IMG/VR virus record: IMGVR_UViG_3300002835_000229
Location: 1 to 57,309 of that record
Source: a virus
DNA length: 57,309 nucleotides
Reading direction: 5' to 3' (one strand)
Shown: piece by piece, positions 57,181-57,309 of the stretch
Layout of the letters: every line of letters begins with the position of its first letter
Numbering within the stretch: the stretch's first letter is position 1
Translations under genes and position numbers: made by a program
Notes under the pieces: model-generated
Databases searched by the model: none
Told to the model about the DNA's origin: nothing
What the model saw: the letters and a program-made list of their open reading frames with translations, nothing else

Positions 57181-57309
57181 TGAAAAACGTATTATACATT
57201 ATATGTTTATTAGTAGTTATTATAACTTCTTATAAAACAAAATCTAATTGTGATGATTATACCCAAAAATTAAATAATGAGATAGACTCTCTTGAAACCC
57301 AAATTAAAA
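57181..57309 (+). CDS. Membrane-anchored small protein, cut by window end
   Basis: ATG at 57181 opens a frame that runs off the window after 43 codons. The N-terminal helix (VLYIICLLVVIITS, residues ~4-17) is a signal anchor, followed by a charged, coiled-coil-like stretch (YTQKLNNEIDSLETQI). This matches an inner-membrane spanin or another small anchored protein, but the C-terminus is missing. Confidence 0.6.

Noticed and set aside
1-57309. tRNA genes, CRISPR arrays, insertion sequences, integrase
   Set aside because: Gaps between genes are about 100 bases or less and hold terminators and A/T leaders; no cloverleaf, direct-repeat array or transposase/integrase motif was seen.

Overview
The window is a piece of the genome of a large, lytic, contractile-tailed (T4-like) bacteriophage. 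It is AT-rich, almost wall to wall with genes on the + strand, and has no tRNA, CRISPR, integrase or transposase that I could find. The recognisable parts are a T4-type tail sheath, tail tube, gp25 and gp6 baseplate wedge proteins, a gp32-like ssDNA-binding protein, a UvsX/RecA-like recombinase, a gp41/DnaB-like helicase and a DnaG-type primase. The host is most likely a member of the Bacteroidota. A tail adhesin is built from SprB-type repeats, a DUF5522-type protein is present, start codons are preceded by A/T-rich leaders without Shine-Dalgarno sequences, and the two best promoters fit a TTG-N20-TAnnTT layout. This host call is an inference.

Layout: (1) 1-7590, tail shaft: sheath (cut by the window edge), a HAD-like enzyme, tail tube, a tail-assembly chaperone with a probable +1 frameshift extension, and the tape measure. 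(2) 7640-21142, baseplate/hub: two giant proteins (1766 and 2311 aa) around a small LysM/gp53-like protein, then two small proteins, one with a PPPPGGD repeat. (3) 21257-28219, replication island: SSB, recombinase, 5'-3' exonuclease, an unknown, helicase, B12-dependent ribonucleotide reductase and a DUF5522-like protein. It opens with its own sigma70-like promoter and is bracketed by intrinsic terminators. (4) 28278-44216, wedge and tail-periphery proteins: gp25, gp6, a 1955-aa protein with an internal membrane-like segment, and several large unknown structural proteins. (5) 44216-52315, fibre/adhesin region: a SprB-repeat protein, a 71-aa protein, a glycosyltransferase, and two modular fibre proteins with Thr/Pro linkers. 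(6) 52364-57309: RuvC-like nuclease, an inverted (- strand) second fibre cassette, primase, PD-(D/E)XK nuclease and a string of small translationally coupled genes, the last cut by the window end.

Three points deserve most attention. First, the heptamer TATTTAT lies a short distance upstream of nearly every structural gene that follows a gap, on both strands, but is missing before most replication genes. It is a candidate late-promoter element. Second, the gene between tail tube and tape measure ends in a TTT TTT CGG site from which a +1 slip would add a 50-residue extension, the arrangement expected of tail-assembly chaperones. Third, the fibre region looks like a modular system: Thr-rich linkers, Cys-bounded modules, SprB repeats and a glycosyltransferase, with a mosaic second copy of the cassette on the opposite strand and the same Thr-rich linker type inserted into the tail sheath.
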